From: Rhodospirillaceae bacterium
Lineage (GTDB): Bacteria; Pseudomonadota; Alphaproteobacteria; Thalassobaculales; Thalassobaculaceae
Direction: 5' to 3'
Length of the DNA stretch: 9,404 nucleotides
Assembly: GCA_002701455.1 (NCBI GenBank)
Contig: NZVJ01000042.1
Coordinates: 3,236-12,639, forward strand
This document shows positions 1 to 7,187 of the stretch, one piece after another. Below the pieces are notes generated by a model. That model ran no database searches. It had not been told where the DNA came from and saw nothing but the letters and a program-made list of their open reading frames with translations. The position numbers were made by a program, and so were the translations under genes. Numbering within the stretch: the first letter of the stretch is position 1; the number at the start of each line of letters is the position of its first letter.

Positions 1-674
1 TATTTTCTTTTAAAGGTTTAATTCAAGAATACGAACCGGAGGTTGAAAGAGATATCCCGGAAAGCTCTGAGGGGGATATGAAGAAGGGTATTTTGCTGCT
101 GCTTTTCACCGTCGCATGCACCGGGCTAATTTACCAAGCCACATCCTTTATGTTGCCAAAACTTATTGAGATGAGATTGAGTGATTTCTTAGGAGATGGA
201 TTAATCGGCGTAGGTGCTATGGTATCAACAATTTACTTTCTATCGGGTGGCATGCAGCTTTTGGGCGGATGGATGGCTGATAGATTTCAGCTTAAAAGGG
301 TGTATCTTATATGCTGGGTTCTGCAAGTCCCGTTGCTCATTATCGCGGGGTTTCTCAATACAGCTCTTATTTTTCCAGTGTTGGCGATGATGGTCGTCGC
401 TAATACAATAGGATCTCCAGCAGAAAATAGTTTATTTGCAAGATATTCGCCTCCTCAGTGGCGCTCTACAGCATTCGGGGTGAAGTTTGTCTTAGCGCTT
501 GGAGTTGCGGCCCTTGCGGTACCTTTGGTATCCTGGGCCCACAAGTTGGTTGGAGAATTTACATGGTTGCTTGTAGCATTAGCAATTATAGCAGTTGTTG
601 CGGCTATTGTTACATTGATGCTGCCCGAAAAAAAATCCTATGAGAGCAAAGAAATACTGAAGCCAGTTTCTTGA
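1..674 (+). CDS. MFS transporter, C-terminal half (5' end outside window)
   Basis: This is the C-terminal half of a 12-helix major facilitator superfamily transporter, an inner-membrane secondary carrier. The frame is open from base 3 to the TGA at 672-674, giving about 223 visible residues. The first 25 or so are charged and polar (EYEPEVERD) and fit the cytoplasmic loop between helices 6 and 7. Six hydrophobic segments follow, at about residues 4-26, 43-62, 74-92, 95-112, 132-153 and 163-182 counted from the Met at 78. After the second comes GGWMADRFQLKR, the repeat of the MFS loop motif (G-x-x-x-D-R-x-x-x-K/R). A short charged tail ends the protein. The ATG at 78 is probably internal: the purine run at 69-75 lies only 2 bases upstream, too close for a ribosome binding site, and the frame stays open before it. 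The substrate cannot be told from this half. Confidence 0.85.
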   Translation, partial: FSFKGLIQEYEPEVERDIPESSEGDMKKGILLLLFTVACTGLIYQATSFMLPKLIEMRLSDFLGDGLIGVGAMVSTIYFLSGGMQLLGGWMADRFQLKRVYLICWVLQVPLLIIAGFLNTALIFPVLAMMVVANTIGSPAENSLFARYSPPQWRSTAFGVKFVLALGVAALAVPLVSWAHKLVGEFTWLLVALAIIAVVAAIVTLMLPEKKSYESKEILKPVS

Positions 675-2183
675 CTATCTGTCTTGTGCAGCAAATTCAA
701 CAGCCTGTTGTGCAGCTCTAAAAAGGGCGCGAGCTTTATTTATAGACTCTTGATATTCACCTTCAGGATCACTGTCTGCAACCACGCCGCCTCCAGCTTG
801 AACATACATGGTTCCATCTTTAACTAAGGCTGTTCTAAGGGCAATGCATGTGTCCATAGTTCCATTAGCTGAAAAGTAACCGACTGCCCCGGCGTAGACA
901 CCTCTTCGCGATTTCTCCAGCTCGTCGATAATTTCCATTGCCCTCACTTTAGGGGCGCCAGAAACAGTACCGGCAGGAAATCCAGAGGCCAGAGCATCCA
1001 GGGCGTCTAAGTTGTCCTGGATTTTGCCTTCGACGTGACTGGCGATATGCATTACGTGTGAGTAATACTCTATTGCAAATTGCTCAACTACTTTCACACT
1101 TCCGATCTTACTTACGCGGCCTACATCGTTTCTGCCAAGGTCTAACAACATTAGATGTTCGGCGCGTTCTTTTGGGTCTTCTAGAAGTTCTTTCGCCAGC
1201 GCTTTGTCTTCTTCGGTATTGTTTCCTCGTTTTCGGGTGCCGGCAAGGGGTCTTAGGGTCACAGTTTTATCGCGCAATGTAACTAAAATTTCTGGGCTAG
1301 ATCCAACAATTGCAAATTCATCAAAATCGAAGAAAAATAAATAAGGAGATGGGTTTAGGCGTCTTAAAGATCGATACAGCGCCATTGGCGGTAGATCAAA
1401 AGGTATAGAAAACCGCTGCGATGGTACCACTTGAAAAATATCACCAGCGTTTATGTATTCTTTTGCCCTGCTAACCATCTCATGAAATTCTTCTCGTGAA
1501 GTGTTTGATATTGGCTCGCAGGCTGCGATATCTCTGTCGACCCTCTCTCTCCGAAAAGGCAAACTTCGTTGAAGGTCCGATACTGCCGCGTTTAATCGCT
1601 CTGCGGCCGCGTCGTAGGCGGCGTCTGCAGAAACTCCGTCTTTTGGCCAGACCGGTGTAACAATAGTTACAATATCTTCCAGTCTATCAAACACACAAAC
1701 TAGAGAGGGCCGTAGAAATAACCCATCTGGCACACCTAGGTCATCAGTATTGTTGTCTGGTATCTTTTCACTCAATCGCACAGCGTCATAGCCCATGTAA
1801 CCGAAAAGGCCCGATGCCATAGGAGGTAACCCGTCAGGCAATTCTATATTGGACTCACTAATAAGAGCTCGCAGAGAGTCGATTGGGGTATCGTTGATTT
1901 TTTCAAATGCTGTGCTATCAGTGCGGGCCTTGCGGTTTATGAAAACGTCTTTGCGAGAAAACTTCCAGATTAAGTCTGGGTTCATTCCTATTATTGAAAA
2001 CCTTCCTCTAACTTTCCCGCCTTCGACTGACTCAAGAAGAAAAGTATTAGCCCTTCCGTCCGCCAGTTTTAACATTGCTGAAACTGGCGTCTCAAGATCT
2101 GCTACCAAAGTGGTCCAGACAACCTGAGAAAGACCTTCTCCATAAGTTTTGGTAAAAGTTTCTATGTCAGGTGTATAGCTCAT
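675..2183 (-). CDS. trpE: Anthranilate synthase component I
   Basis: TrpE converts chorismate to anthranilate, the first committed step of tryptophan synthesis, using ammonia supplied by the glutaminase TrpG. The 502 residues match the family length. The N-terminal domain (about 25-170) carries the LLES element (49-52) and the second domain NPSPY (277-281), both known for tryptophan feedback binding, so the enzyme is probably feedback inhibited. The chorismate-binding domain (about 225-490) shows GSSPEIL (294-300), RPLAGTRKRG (311-320), LDLGRNDVGR (347-356), VMHIASHVEG (377-386, with the likely catalytic His379), GTVSGAPKVRAMEIIDE (405-421) and the glycine-rich end GGGVVADSDPEGEYQE (464-479), which should supply a Mg ligand. 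The ATG overlaps the ppiD stop (ATGA at 2183-2180), which implies translational coupling and leaves no room for a trp leader peptide. No trpG follows; the gene instead abuts a convergent transporter gene. Confidence 0.97.
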   Translation of the reverse strand: MSYTPDIETFTKTYGEGLSQVVWTTLVADLETPVSAMLKLADGRANTFLLESVEGGKVRGRFSIIGMNPDLIWKFSRKDVFINRKARTDSTAFEKINDTPIDSLRALISESNIELPDGLPPMASGLFGYMGYDAVRLSEKIPDNNTDDLGVPDGLFLRPSLVCVFDRLEDIVTIVTPVWPKDGVSADAAYDAAAERLNAAVSDLQRSLPFRRERVDRDIAACEPISNTSREEFHEMVSRAKEYINAGDIFQVVPSQRFSIPFDLPPMALYRSLRRLNPSPYLFFFDFDEFAIVGSSPEILVTLRDKTVTLRPLAGTRKRGNNTEEDKALAKELLEDPKERAEHLMLLDLGRNDVGRVSKIGSVKVVEQFAIEYYSHVMHIASHVEGKIQDNLDALDALASGFPAGTVSGAPKVRAMEIIDELEKSRRGVYAGAVGYFSANGTMDTCIALRTALVKDGTMYVQAGGGVVADSDPEGEYQESINKARALFRAAQQAVEFAAQDR

Positions 2184-4072
2184 TCTGGTTTCACAAGTTT
2201 TTCGATATAATCTTGATTTATGGAAATGCTATATTTCTTTCGCAGGGCAGAATGAATTGCTTCCAAATAATCTTGCTCCATTCCGCTGATCAACTCTCTT
2301 TCTAAAGATAGCCATGCCTCACTTTTTTTATCTAGTTTCGCGGGCTGTATGTCGATAAGCTCCACAACTGAAACGCTGTTATTATTATCTGCAATACCGA
2401 TAGCATTCTCACTTAACTCAAAAGCAACTGATGCTAATTCGTTGGGATTGAGTCTAGGCTCGATCCCTTCGCCAAAGCGTGAAAAAGGACCAATCCGGTT
2501 TTTGGCGACACCAGACGCTTCTGCTGCTCTATCAAGTCCTCCCATCGTTTTACTCTTTGAAGCAAAATTCTTCGCCTTTTTCATGAGGAGCTTCTTTCTT
2601 GCAGTATTTTCCCAAGATTTAAGCACTTTAGATCTGACTTCCTCAAAATTTCTTTGCCGCGTCTTGGTCTCACTGTTTATCCGGACGATAAAATACCCGC
2701 CATCTTCACTCTCTAACAATTGGCTTAGTTGAGTGACAGGCGTATTAAAAACACTTGATAGAAACCGTTTTTCTGCAGCGATCCCTCCGACAGCATCCCC
2801 TTTTTCGGTCAAGCCGTTTTTATCTAATGATTGTATAGTTACTGGCTTGAAGTTTATCTCGCGCGCGGCCTGCTCTATCGTTGCTCCGGCTGCAAGACTA
2901 TCTTCAAAGATATTCGTCAATTCAAAAATATCGTCGAGTGCTTTTTCGTAAGAAAGTTCATCCTTTAGCTTTTGTCTAACATCGTCTAATGGAATAATAA
3001 CCTCGGCAGTTTTGCGCAAGGGAAAGAAAACTTTCCAACCAAATGATGTTTCAATAGCTTTACTTAATTGGCCGACTGGTGTGCCGAATGCTGCCGTTTT
3101 CTCGTTGACGTCGATTAGGTCTGATTTAATTACATCTTTCATATCCACAACACTCACGTCATTCCCTATTTCCGTGATGCGCGCAGCTACTTCTGGTGCT
3201 GTGAGAGAAGAGGGCGTGGATTTTATAAACTTTTCAGCCGAATTTTTAGTGCTAAATATGATTTGTTTCAGGGTCCGGGAGGCAGGAGTGGTCATTTCAT
3301 CAAGTCGAGAACTATATTCTTCCTTTATAATTTCTTCCGAGATCATTATATCTTTTGCGACCTCTTTAGGGTCCACGTTTACGTATGTTACTGATCTAAA
3401 AACGGGAGACATGTATTCTGATTTAGTATCCTCATACAATTTTCTGAGCTCGGACACTTTCGGGGCAGGCAAGCTCAAGATACTTTCATTGGTAAATTCG
3501 ACTATATTGATTATTCTTTTTTCATTCCGGTATTTAAAGATTTTTTCTGTTAAGATGGTCGGAGGCAAAATACTACCAACCACTGCAGATATTAGCTGGT
3601 TGTTTCTCATCTCTTCTCTAAGAGATGAGAAAAACTCACCTTCTGTAAGGCCAGAGTTGAACAAAGCTTGCCTAAGTAGTTCAGGATCAAATTTTCCGTT
3701 ATCATTACGAAAAGTTTCAGACTGCCCAACCCATTTTTTCAACTGAGCGTCACCAAAAACTAAATTTAAATCTAAAGTTTCTGCCGATAAAAGCCCATTT
3801 CTGACGATAGATTGTGTTACGGACTCCACGATCTGCGGACGAACTAATTCTTCATATTCGGGCGGCAGCCGCATAGCTCTTTTGGCTTTTTCATATTCCG
3901 ACAAAAAGTCATTGGCATTGTAGTCTTTGTTACCAATGCTGACTACGGCTTCCCCATCCCTATTTCCCATGAAAATATCGCCAATACCCCATATGGCGAA
4001 ACTAAGGATTAAAATTCCAAAAAGCACTTTTATAAAAATAGATGTAACTTTTGATCTTATGAATTGTAACAT
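2180..4072 (-). CDS. ppiD: PpiD/SurA-type periplasmic foldase, membrane-anchored (peptidylprolyl isomerase family)
   Basis: This is a 630-residue PpiD-like chaperone; E. coli PpiD is 623. PpiD is held in the inner membrane by one N-terminal helix and helps proteins leaving SecYEG to fold in the periplasm. I chose the ATG at 4072 because the protein then begins MLQFIRSK, followed by the helix at about 12-31 and WGIGDIF, the usual PpiD start. A longer frame opens at a TTG at 4165, but it adds 31 atypical residues, has no ribosome binding site and overlaps the predicted -35 box. A SurA-like chaperone region spans about 40-180. A parvulin-like region covers about 262-352 (SRTLKQIIF, then FGTPVGQLSKAIETSFGWKVF). 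It lacks the usual His of the first strand and the GGDLG segment, so isomerase activity is doubtful. The C-terminal part (about 360-630) is helical and charged. It is the first gene of the unit with trpE. Confidence 0.9.
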   Translation of the reverse strand: MLQFIRSKVTSIFIKVLFGILILSFAIWGIGDIFMGNRDGEAVVSIGNKDYNANDFLSEYEKAKRAMRLPPEYEELVRPQIVESVTQSIVRNGLLSAETLDLNLVFGDAQLKKWVGQSETFRNDNGKFDPELLRQALFNSGLTEGEFFSSLREEMRNNQLISAVVGSILPPTILTEKIFKYRNEKRIINIVEFTNESILSLPAPKVSELRKLYEDTKSEYMSPVFRSVTYVNVDPKEVAKDIMISEEIIKEEYSSRLDEMTTPASRTLKQIIFSTKNSAEKFIKSTPSSLTAPEVAARITEIGNDVSVVDMKDVIKSDLIDVNEKTAAFGTPVGQLSKAIETSFGWKVFFPLRKTAEVIIPLDDVRQKLKDELSYEKALDDIFELTNIFEDSLAAGATIEQAAREINFKPVTIQSLDKNGLTEKGDAVGGIAAEKRFLSSVFNTPVTQLSQLLESEDGGYFIVRINSETKTRQRNFEEVRSKVLKSWENTARKKLLMKKAKNFASKSKTMGGLDRAAEASGVAKNRIGPFSRFGEGIEPRLNPNELASVAFELSENAIGIADNNNSVSVVELIDIQPAKLDKKSEAWLSLERELISGMEQDYLEAIHSALRKKYSISINQDYIEKLVKPE

Positions 4073-4132
4073 ATCAAACACTGTTCCGGTGAAAGATGGA
4101 AAAACGAGTAATTTAAAAACCGTAGATTTTGC

Positions 4133-4155
4133 GACATCATACGTTCTGACATCAT
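4133..4155. repeat. Direct repeat GACATCAT x2 over the ppiD promoter
   Basis: GACATCAT occurs at 4133-4140 and again at 4148-4155, a 15-base period with 7 bases between the copies. The first copy overlaps the predicted -10 box of ppiD and the second lies in its -10/-35 spacer. A tandem operator is possible. The period is not close to one or two helical turns (about 10.5 or 21 bases), so the copies would sit on different faces of the DNA, which weakens that reading. It may be chance. Confidence 0.4.
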
Positions 4156-4165
4156 GAAACTGCAA
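4136..4165 (-). promoter_or_regulatory. Candidate sigma-70 promoter for ppiD-trpE
   Basis: Reading the - strand, TTGCAG (4165-4160) and TATGAT (4141-4136) are separated by 18 bases. This matches the TTGACA / TATAAT consensus at 4 of 6 and 5 of 6 positions. Transcription would begin near 4129 and leave a leader of about 57 bases before the ppiD ATG. The upstream TTG at 4165 would then be untranscribed, which agrees with the shorter ppiD start. Prediction by eye only. Confidence 0.45.
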
Positions 4166-4267
4166 CTTGCTTTTGATTAAAAAAAAATAGCTCTAGTTAT
4201 TTACTTAAAGTTAGGGTGTTAATCAAATATTCATGAGCGATAAAAATTTTATTATTCTAAACGATCC

Positions 4268-4273
4268 AGGGAA
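4268..4273 (+). promoter_or_regulatory. Ribosome binding site deciding the tpiA start
   Basis: AGGGAA sits 7 bases before the ATG at 4281, a good Shine-Dalgarno position. The earlier in-frame ATG at 4233 is preceded by AT-rich sequence with no such site. This supports initiation at 4281. Confidence 0.75.
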
Positions 4274-4280
4274 ACCAAAA

Positions 4281-5036
4281 ATGACGCATCAGCTTATAAT
4301 CGCAGGTAATTGGAAAATGAACCTATTACGAGATGGTTCGAGGAAACTTATTTCAGATTTGCAGAAAGGTTATACATTTGGTTCAGCCATGAAAGTTATT
4401 CTGATTCCTCCGGCTACCTTACTTGGATCGATTGCTGATCAAATAAGAAATTCGCCCTTTTTTCTTGGAGCTCAAAACTGTCATGAAGAAAGATTTGGTG
4501 CATTTACGGGAGAGGTCTCGGCAGAAATGCTGGCTGACCTGGGTTGCACATACGTGGTCCTAGGGCACTCTGAGAGGCGGACACTTTTTGGAGAAACAAA
4601 TAATCAAATCAGAGCGAGAGCGTCATCAGCTTTAGATTTTGGGTTAACTGCAATTATCTGTGTTGGAGAAAGTATTGAACAGCGCCAAGCGGGCCTCGCT
4701 ATGGATACAGTCAGTAAACAATTGGAAGAGTGTGTGGGAAGTGAAGCAAATTCAAATAATTGTATTATTGCTTATGAGCCAATTTGGGCAATTGGTACAG
4801 GCAAGACGGCTGAGCTGCAGGACATAGAGGAGATGCACCGCCATATACGAAATGTTTTAATAGCTAAAAGTGCCACGGGAAATGATATTCCTATCCTGTA
4901 TGGCGGATCTGTAAAAGCAGAAAATGCTTCGAATATATTTGCGGTACCCCAGGTGGGAGGAGCGCTCGTAGGGGGTGCGAGCCTAAATTCCCAAGATTTC
5001 TTGGAAATTATTAAAGCTGGTCAAAGAAATGACTAA
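4281..5036 (+). CDS. tpiA: Triosephosphate isomerase
   Basis: TpiA interconverts dihydroxyacetone phosphate and glyceraldehyde 3-phosphate in glycolysis and gluconeogenesis; it is a cytoplasmic dimer with a TIM barrel. From the ATG at 4281 the protein has 251 residues, the normal length, and opens MTHQLIIAGNWKMN, as the family does. Catalytic residues are all present: Lys12 in GNWKMN, His96 in GHSERR (95-100) and Glu166 in AYEPIWAIGTGKTA (164-177), which includes the flexible lid. The phosphate-binding YGGSV (207-211) and GGASL (231-235) are intact. An in-frame ATG at 4233 would add 16 residues with no family counterpart and no ribosome binding site, so I reject it. The gene diverges from ppiD and is the first of a co-directional run leading to eno. 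I could not place its promoter with confidence in the AT-rich gap upstream. Confidence 0.97.
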   Translation: MTHQLIIAGNWKMNLLRDGSRKLISDLQKGYTFGSAMKVILIPPATLLGSIADQIRNSPFFLGAQNCHEERFGAFTGEVSAEMLADLGCTYVVLGHSERRTLFGETNNQIRARASSALDFGLTAIICVGESIEQRQAGLAMDTVSKQLEECVGSEANSNNCIIAYEPIWAIGTGKTAELQDIEEMHRHIRNVLIAKSATGNDIPILYGGSVKAENASNIFAVPQVGGALVGGASLNSQDFLEIIKAGQRND

Positions 5037-5128
5037 TTAAAATTATGATTTCGCTGGCTATTTCGTGTCTACGTGTATAAAAAACATTGATTTTGAGGTT
5101 TCATTGGCTCGAAAGGGTAATATCTGTA

Positions 5129-5446
5129 ATGACTGAGGTTCTACTCGCCATACACCTTATGATTGCAGTTGCTTTAGTCGCAGTTGTTCTGCTCCAACGA
5201 AGTGAGGGGGGAGGACTTGGAATCGGCGGTGGAGGCAGTGGCGGAATGGGCGGTTTCATGTCCGCTCGAGGCACTGCAAACCTGCTAACAAGAGCGACAG
5301 CTATTTTGGCGGCTTGTTTCTTTGTAACAAGTCTCTCGCTGGCGATAATAGCCGATTCGGGCCGTCAGAAGTCTTTAGCTGATGAAATTAAGGAAGAAGA
5401 ATCCTCTACCGTTCCAAAAGCCCCGCAAGCGCCCGTAACAAAGTAG
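5129..5446 (+). CDS. secG: Preprotein translocase subunit SecG
   Basis: SecG is the small auxiliary subunit of the SecYEG channel in the inner membrane and assists SecA-driven export. From the ATG at 5129 it has 105 residues. There are two membrane helices, at about 3-21 and 51-72, joined by a loop that begins QRSEGGGLGIGGGG and runs into the second helix through ANLLTRATAILA; this pattern is diagnostic of SecG. The tail is charged and Pro/Lys-rich. AAAGGG at 5112-5117 lies 11 bases before the ATG, slightly far but usable. A TTG at 5087 would add 14 residues (MILRFHWLERVISV) not expected of SecG and is rejected. It lies 92 bases after tpiA. A TATAAA at 5076-5081 could be a -10 box, but no good -35 box accompanies it. 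Confidence 0.95.
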   Translation: MTEVLLAIHLMIAVALVAVVLLQRSEGGGLGIGGGGSGGMGGFMSARGTANLLTRATAILAACFFVTSLSLAIIADSGRQKSLADEIKEEESSTVPKAPQAPVTK

Positions 5447-5555
5447 GTGCCATATCTCGCTAAAAGTCAGCGTTTTAAAAGTAATAAAGAGGCAACGTAA
5501 AATTATATTTTTTTAGTATGTCGCTTCCTATCTTTTTCAGATATAAAAATATTCC

Positions 5556-7187
5556 ATGTCGAAGTTTATCTTTATTACTGGCGGCGTGGTTTCTTCCCTT
5601 GGAAAAGGTCTAGCGTCGGCTGCTCTCGGTACCCTTCTGCAATCTCGAGGGTATAAGGTGCGTCTTAGAAAATTGGACCCTTACCTTAATGTTGACCCGG
5701 GGACAATGAGCCCATATCAGCATGGAGAAGTTTATGTAACAGACGATGGAGCCGAAACGGACCTCGACTTAGGACACTATGAACGTTTCACGGGTGTGCC
5801 TGCAAAAAAATCAGATAATGTGACGACGGGGCAGCTTTATATGGATGTCTTGTCGCGGGAACGAAGAGGAGATTACTTAGGAGCAACAATTCAGGTAATT
5901 CCGCATGTTACAGATGCAATAAAAGAGTTCATAAAAAGTGATATTACCGACGAAGATTTTATCCTTTGTGAGATTGGTGGAACTGTTGGAGATATTGAAA
6001 GTTTACCCTTTTTAGAAGCAATAAGGCAGCTGGGGAATGAATTAGGGAGAGAAAATTCACTCTTCATCCACTTAACTTTGGTTCCATTTATATCTTCGGC
6101 AGGAGAACTGAAGACAAAACCAACCCAGCATTCGGTCAAAGAGCTGCAGAGTGTAGGAATTCAGCCTGATATTTTGCTATGTCGCTCTGAGGTAGACATA
6201 CCAGTCGAGCAGAGGAGCAAGATAGCCTTGTTTTGTAATATTAGGCCGGACGCTGTTATCGCTGCTTTAGACGTCGGATCAATATATGATGTTCCGTTGA
6301 GTTATCATGCTCAGGGGTTTGATACGGAAGTTTGCAGACATTTCGGCTTGTTAGAAAGTGGCGCTGGTCCTGACCTTGGAGTATGGCAAAGGATTTCCAG
6401 TATTGTTGCAAAACCCGAGGGCACCGTAAAAATAGCCATAGTTGGAAAATACACAAGCCTATTAGATTCCTACAAGTCGTTGGCCGAGGCGCTTATGCAT
6501 GGCGGCATCGCTAACAACATCAAAGTAGATTTGGTTTGGATAGATTCTGAAATCTTTGAGAGTGAGGATACAGTTCATCATTTGGAAGGAGTGAATGGGA
6601 TTTTAGTGCCCGGCGGTTTTGGAGAGAGGGGAGCGGAAGGTAAAATTTCAGCGGTTAAGTTTGCAAGAGAACGACAGATTCCATATTTCGGTATTTGTTT
6701 TGGAATGCAAATGGCCGTTATTGAAGCGGCGCGAAATCTCAGCGGGTTAAAAGGTGCTGGTTCGTCGGAGTTTGGGAAGTGTGAAAAAGCGGTGGTTGGT
6801 CTTCTGACCGAGTGGGTTAAGGGTAATGAAATGGAAGAACGAAGCGATAAAGATGATTTGGGCGGCACTATGCGCTTAGGGGCCTACCAGTGTTTGTTAT
6901 CTGAAAATTCAAAAGTTCGGGAAATATACGGTTCTGAGGTAATCTTTGAACGTCATCGTCATCGGTATGAGGTTAATATCGACTACAGAAAGGATTTGGA
7001 GAGAGCCGGGTTGATTTTTTCTGGTATGTCTCCGGATCAGAGGTTGCCAGAAATTGTTGAAATTCCTAATCATCCATGGTTCGTTGGCGTACAGTTTCAT
7101 CCTGAGCTCAAATCAAAACCTTTTGATCCGCATCCACTTTTTACTAGTTTTATCGATGCTGCTATTCAACAATCCAGGTTGGTTTGA
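5556..7187 (+). CDS. pyrG: CTP synthase (glutamine-hydrolysing)
   Basis: PyrG aminates UTP to CTP with ATP and glutamine, the last step of de novo pyrimidine nucleotide synthesis; the active form is a cytoplasmic tetramer. The 543 residues equal the usual length. The synthetase domain (about 1-267) starts [18 protein letters not shown] with the P-loop Lys17, then [19 protein letters not shown] (41-59), the Mg ligands Asp71 ([10 protein letters not shown]) and Glu139 ([12 protein letters not shown]). The class I glutamine amidotransferase domain (about 290-540) has GGFGERG, the nucleophile Cys381 in GICFGMQ, and His515 and Glu517 in [10 protein letters not shown]. All key residues are present, so it should be active. 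The ATG at 5556 gives the canonical N-terminus but no clear Shine-Dalgarno precedes it. The stop shares one base with the kdsA start, so the two are probably co-transcribed and coupled. Confidence 0.98.
   Translation: MSKFIFITGGVVSSLGKGLASAALGTLLQSRGYKVRLRKLDPYLNVDPGTMSPYQHGEVYVTDDGAETDLDLGHYERFTGVPAKKSDNVTTGQLYMDVLSRERRGDYLGATIQVIPHVTDAIKEFIKSDITDEDFILCEIGGTVGDIESLPFLEAIRQLGNELGRENSLFIHLTLVPFISSAGELKTKPTQHSVKELQSVGIQPDILLCRSEVDIPVEQRSKIALFCNIRPDAVIAALDVGSIYDVPLSYHAQGFDTEVCRHFGLLESGAGPDLGVWQRISSIVAKPEGTVKIAIVGKYTSLLDSYKSLAEALMHGGIANNIKVDLVWIDSEIFESEDTVHHLEGVNGILVPGGFGERGAEGKISAVKFARERQIPYFGICFGMQMAVIEAARNLSGLKGAGSSEFGKCEKAVVGLLTEWVKGNEMEERSDKDDLGGTMRLGAYQCLLSENSKVREIYGSEVIFERHRHRYEVNIDYRKDLERAGLIFSGMSPDQRLPEIVEIPNHPWFVGVQFHPELKSKPFDPHPLFTSFIDAAIQQSRLV

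Noticed and set aside
69..80. GAGGGGG followed by ATG at 78 as a gene start
   Set aside because: Spacing of 2 bases is too short, the frame is open upstream to the window edge, and the protein would be only half of an MFS transporter.
684..716. Direct repeat TTGTGCAGC at 684-692 and 708-716
   Set aside because: It lies inside trpE and encodes the repeated Ala-Ala-Gln in the C-terminal tail (RAAQQAVEFAAQ). Explained by coding sequence.
3012..3746. Long + strand open frame (244 codons) opposite ppiD
   Set aside because: It is antisense to a well-supported gene, its translation shows no recognisable family, and the other + strand frames in this region are similar shadows.
4173..4200. TTGATT with AGTTAT about 16 bases downstream as a tpiA promoter
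   Set aside because: The -10 candidate matches only 3 of 6 consensus positions in a very AT-rich stretch where such hits are expected by chance.
5053..5081. TATAAA at 5076-5081 as a secG promoter
   Set aside because: No -35 box resembling the consensus at 16-18 bases upstream; secG may simply be read from tpiA.
5201..5260. G-rich, low-complexity stretch in secG
   Set aside because: It encodes the Gly-rich loop typical of SecG between its two helices, not a separate repeat element.
5458..5476. CGCT (5458-5461) and AGCG (5469-5472) followed by TTTT after secG, a terminator-like shape
   Set aside because: Only a 4-base-pair stem with a 7-base loop and four T's; an alternative TAAAA/TTTTA pairing competes. 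Too weak to call.
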